In this document: positions 18,676-21,321 of the stretch, in pieces
Numbering within the stretch: position 1 is the first letter of the stretch
Layout of the letters: every line of letters starts with the position of its first letter
NCBI GenBank assembly: GCA_024364805.1
Contig: CM044519.1
Span: forward strand, 40,574,505-40,595,825
From: Euprymna scolopes
Lineage: Eukaryota > Mollusca > Cephalopoda > Sepiida > Sepiolidae
Reading direction: 5' to 3'
DNA: 21,321 bases
The notes under the pieces: generated by a model
The model's input: the letters and a program-made list of their open reading frames with translations, nothing else
Database searches by the model: none
Told to the model about the DNA's origin: nothing
Position numbers and translations under genes: made by a program

Positions 18676-18860
18676 TATGGGGTTAAATGGTAATAAACGA
18701 AGAAACACAGGAATTTTTAGGAACGAAGCATGTATTCACATAAATTACAGGAAAAGTGAGTTGAGTATATCCATTCCTCAACAGTAGGACGTTTGCACAC
18801 GTCCAGCGTGGCACCGGTCTCGTTACCGGAAGTGAAGTCACCAACGGAAGTTACGTTATG
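18676..18860. other. Unclassified repeat-like block
   Basis: Less AT-rich than its surroundings, starting tgttatggggttaaatgg and ending in cggaagttacgttatg. It has a short hairpin (ggacgt...acgtcc, 18788-18805) and two cggaagt words. It looks like a mobile-element end, but there is no second copy here to prove it. Confidence 0.25.
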
Positions 18861-19095
18861 ATATTGGAATTCCGTTTTTTACCATTAAAAAATTAGTAAA
18901 TAAGTAAATAAAATAAGGATATGACTTACAGGATAAAGGAAAAAATGATAAAGTGAAAGGTTTGAACGGACACTATTATATTTTTTATATATTCACGTTT
19001 TGTGTGGGATTTACATTTTCTTTTTCTTGTTTTTTATTTACATCGGAATTGGTTTTATTAAATTCTTGCAACGAATCTTTTAGGATATGAAGAGA

Positions 19096-19327
19096 TGTAA
19101 CAGGGCGCGGACGTGCGTATGCCAATGTATAAGAAATGCCAAATGAAGTCACGGTATAACGAAAAATAAAAAAACACTATAAAATAGAGAGAGAGCATGT
19201 TAGAGATGTGGGTGACGTCACAGCCGTAATGAGAAGTCACGCGTGGTGGAATAGTGAGGAAATAAATGTCGTTGTTACAAAAACAGAGTCTTATGTTCCC
19301 TGCGACGTACTCTGTTACAACGTGTTG
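19096..19327 (+). mobile_element. LTR copy 2, fossil
   Basis: It begins TGTAACAG and reaches CTGTTACA at 19312-19319, an exact inverted end pair; homology to copy 1 continues a few bases further. It has ctataaaa at 19177-19184, gtgacgtcac near 19210, and aataaa at 19261-19266, in the same order as copy 1. Same orientation as copy 1, 2.7 kb downstream. Either the two LTRs of one old, gene-less element or two solo LTRs; clear divergence between them shows age. Confidence 0.7.
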
Positions 19328-19329
19328 GT

Positions 19330-19830
19330 TTCCAGTACTATATTACATAACCAATTGTTTTGTTTTTAGTATCCGTTCGAATCGCATCTAAGTATATAAT
19401 TTCCCACATATTTACTAGTTTGTGTCACACTTCCGGTTAAAAAAATGGGTTTAAAACTGTTTATGTCTTATCAGCTTAATATCAGTCTTTAACAAACAAA
19501 AACAACCAAAATCAAGCACTAAAAAAAACTCAGTTATGAAACTATATACCTCCGACTAAAAAACGTAAGATTTGATCAAAGCCTTATCTGAGTGTTAATT
19601 TTCCGTATTGTTCGACGTGCTCATGTAGTTATGCCATAGAAAAAAATTAAAACTTAAAATGGTCTTAGTTGATCAGTCTGAAATTTTGAATGGTTGTTGC
19701 TGTTCTCAAAGAAAATCAGATCTATGCATTATATTTTAAAAAAAAAAAAAAACGGGAATCTGATATTTAGTAAAAATTTTTAGTTTCACAATTTTTTTCA
19801 AAGTACAAGTTTCCCGCTTTTGAAAATTAT
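19330..19830. other. No recognisable gene
   Basis: AT-rich, with a 15-base A run near 19737-19752. cacttccggttaaaaaaa at 19428 echoes cacttccggtaaaaaa at 726, perhaps a shared repeat end. Confidence 0.4.
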
Positions 19831-19834
19831 ATTT

Positions 19835-20157
19835 TTAATAGCCATGATTTCCATACACCTTGAAAATGTAATTGATAAAGTGTGTGAACCGGAAGTTGAT
19901 AAACAAGACACATATGAACGAATTGTTGCAACTGATAGGCATGTCAAAATTAATGGGGTACACATATTCGATGCCTCCGTTCAGTCTCAAAACACAAAGG
20001 ATGCACTTGTACCCTTGTAGGAGAAGCTGCGAGTGTAATCGTAAGGCAGGGGTTGCGCAAATATCTAACAACATATCTCCTGAATAGGCACTGTTTGAGT
20101 CCCGTGGCAAGGAGAAGTCCAGGACGACTGGAAACAATGCTGATATAAGCGGAGAGC
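19835..20157 (-). other. Body downstream of the 5S-like copy; overlapping weak frames
   Basis: Two overlapping minus-strand frames (100 codons, 20137-19835; 85 codons, 20207-19950) and two on plus give no family signal. G+C is higher than the flanks. It lies 3' of the 5S-like copy on the minus strand and may be the body of a 5S-derived SINE, or unrelated unique sequence. Confidence 0.3.
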
Positions 20158-20273
20158 AAATACAGCACCTGGAAGTCCCAAATGGTCACCCATTTAGTAC
20201 TGACCACGTTCAGCGTTGCTTAACTTCGATGATCCAGTGGGAACCGGTGTGTCAATATGATTATGCCGTATAT
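20158..20273 (-). pseudogene. 5S rRNA-like copy (pseudogene or 5S-derived SINE head)
   Basis: The minus strand reads tatacggcata near the start, caccggttccc, gatcatcgaagttaagcaac (box A region), ggtcagtactaaatgggtga (box C region) and ccaggtgctgtat at the end. This follows the order and spacing of metazoan 5S rRNA over about 116 bases. Several positions differ from the usual consensus and no strong T-run terminator follows, so a working gene is unlikely. 5S-derived SINEs (SINE3 type) are known in animals and could explain it. Confidence 0.85.
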
Positions 20274-20341
20274 TGTTACACATATAATACCAAATTTAAA
20301 AACTTCTTTTCTGGGTTTATTTAGCAACGTCAGACTACTGA

Positions 20342-20554
20342 GATCTAATCCTTGATTTACTCTCGTTAAACATTCAAAGCAAGAACTTGTCTATCTACCA
20401 CAACAAAAATTACTTTGATGTACCTAGTGTCAGTCGGACTTTACATGAGATAAACTTCTTTGCAAATTCTTCTCACGTGTGGAACACGTTACAGCAGAAC
20501 TGTTTCACTATCGATTATAATGTGGCCATCTTCAATGTCTACACATTTTTATAA
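20342..20554 (+). mobile_element. LINE 3' fragment: reverse transcriptase C-terminus (fragment D)
   Basis: An open frame between stops at 20339-20341 and 20552-20554, without a start codon, reads NYFDVPSVSRTLHEINFFAN, then SSHVWNTLQQNCFTIDYNVA and FNVYTFL before TAA. This is the SRT...SFF.R...LWNSLP..CFP..YN...FK...YRFL ending of Jockey/CR1-type LINE proteins. Unlike fragments A to C it lies on the plus strand and its ending differs (YTFL against NKHL), so it is another subfamily. The final 70 codons are intact. Confidence 0.75.
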
Positions 20555-21321
20555 CCCGTTCCCTGAGTAATTAAATGAGGATGATCATGGATAAGTCGTT
20601 AACGACACGGCTGAAAACATGGTTGTGCCTTGTTTAAATCCAATTCGTTCCATGGAAACATTTTAATCAAATCCACGCTTAACCTTGTGTCTAACTTCGT
20701 GGGAAAGGGATAAACGATAAATAGGGAACTCATGGTATTGATTAATATTAGCAGTTTCATCTGACAGCATTTCGTCTCATTAACCTTTATCGTCGAATAG
20801 TTCTTGGCTCTTATATTTGGTGGCACAATAGTGAAAGAAAGGTTATATTTCACAGAATAGTGGTCTGAGTCCTTAGTACTTCGCTGATGGGTATTATAAT
20901 GTTTTGAAGAAACGTGATATTAAATATTAAATGTGAATTTTGATGTGAGTTAACAACCTTTCACTTTTTTGCCAATAAGTGCGCAAACTAACATTAGCTT
21001 ATTTTATACTTATACGTACGCTATTTTACGCATAAGTTCTATTTTTACATACAAATAATAAAGAGAATACGTTTAGACTAATCAATTAATTCCGATCCAA
21101 AAATTAGTTATGAATGCTGCTGATACATAGAAAGGTATTTAGTTTGGAATCGTTTTAAATGATAAGTTAAGATTTTTAGTTTGAAAGGCCATTTTAGTGT
21201 TGAGTTGTTAGGTTCACAACAGTAAATTTAGCAAAATGCGAGATCAGATTTTGCTTGCAAAAGTATTAAATCAAATTACAAGTAAGTAATAGATATTACT
21301 TGATAACAAAAAGTGAAGCAG
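20555..21321. other. No recognisable feature
   Basis: AT-rich. An 84-codon minus-strand frame (20853-20599) has no family signal. The start may be the LINE fragment D 3' untranslated region. Confidence 0.45.

Noticed and set aside
19835-20207. Overlapping minus-strand frames of 100 and 85 codons beside the 5S-like copy
   Set aside because: Both frames compete over the same DNA, one starts inside the 5S-like sequence, and neither has any recognisable motif.
1-21321. CRISPR arrays, bacterial operons, ribosome binding sites, phage genes
   Set aside because: No regular spaced repeats and no packed frames; the repeat content and decayed eukaryotic retroelements argue for an animal genome.

Overview
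This is a gene-poor, AT-rich (clearly more A+T than G+C) stretch of animal nuclear DNA. The broken non-LTR retrotransposons, a mariner-type transposase, TA-duplicating MITEs, (TA)n/(TG)n/(GA)n microsatellites, an interstitial CCCTAA run and a 5S-like copy all point to a metazoan. The mix of LINE and repeat types looks to me most like a coleoid cephalopod (octopus); that is inference from remembered families, not from a search. I see no host protein-coding gene. Every open frame that can be recognised belongs to a decayed transposon, and the rest look like chance frames in AT-rich DNA.

Layout. 1-3200: a TA microsatellite, two copies of a GC-rich 'core' repeat (about 541 on + and 2964-2996 on -), and a 280-bp fold-back element (1021-1300). 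3200-4510: a plus-strand LINE remnant carrying the endonuclease and the following linker. 4660-5140: three to four diverged tandem units. 5990-6570: a TA-flanked MITE, a decayed hammerhead-ribozyme copy on the minus strand, and microsatellites. 6860-7440: remains of a mariner-type transposase. 8240-8510, 10943-11200 and 12740-13240: three minus-strand 3' fragments of related LINEs, with a diverged direct duplication at 8736-9110 between the first two. 9971-10213: a long palindrome. 11206-11244: a perfect 39-bp palindrome. 11500-11763: a well-formed hammerhead ribozyme, then (TA)n(GA)n, then a nearly perfect 58-bp-arm palindrome. 13712-13915: an inverted-repeat element. 14247-14414: a second copy of the 5992 MITE. 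16414-16665 and 19096-19327: two old LTR copies in the same orientation. 17889-18171: interstitial telomere repeat bracketed by 20-bp direct repeats, followed by short tandem units. 20158-20273: a 5S rRNA-like copy on the minus strand. 20342-20554: another LINE reverse-transcriptase C-terminus on the plus strand.

The best signal is the hammerhead ribozyme at 11536-11579. All three stems and the catalytic core can be drawn by hand. A second copy 5 kb away keeps the same fold through a compatible base change, and the adjoining structure suggests a Penelope-like or retrozyme-type retroelement end. Nothing here acts as an operon or pathway; the window is a layered record of insertions.
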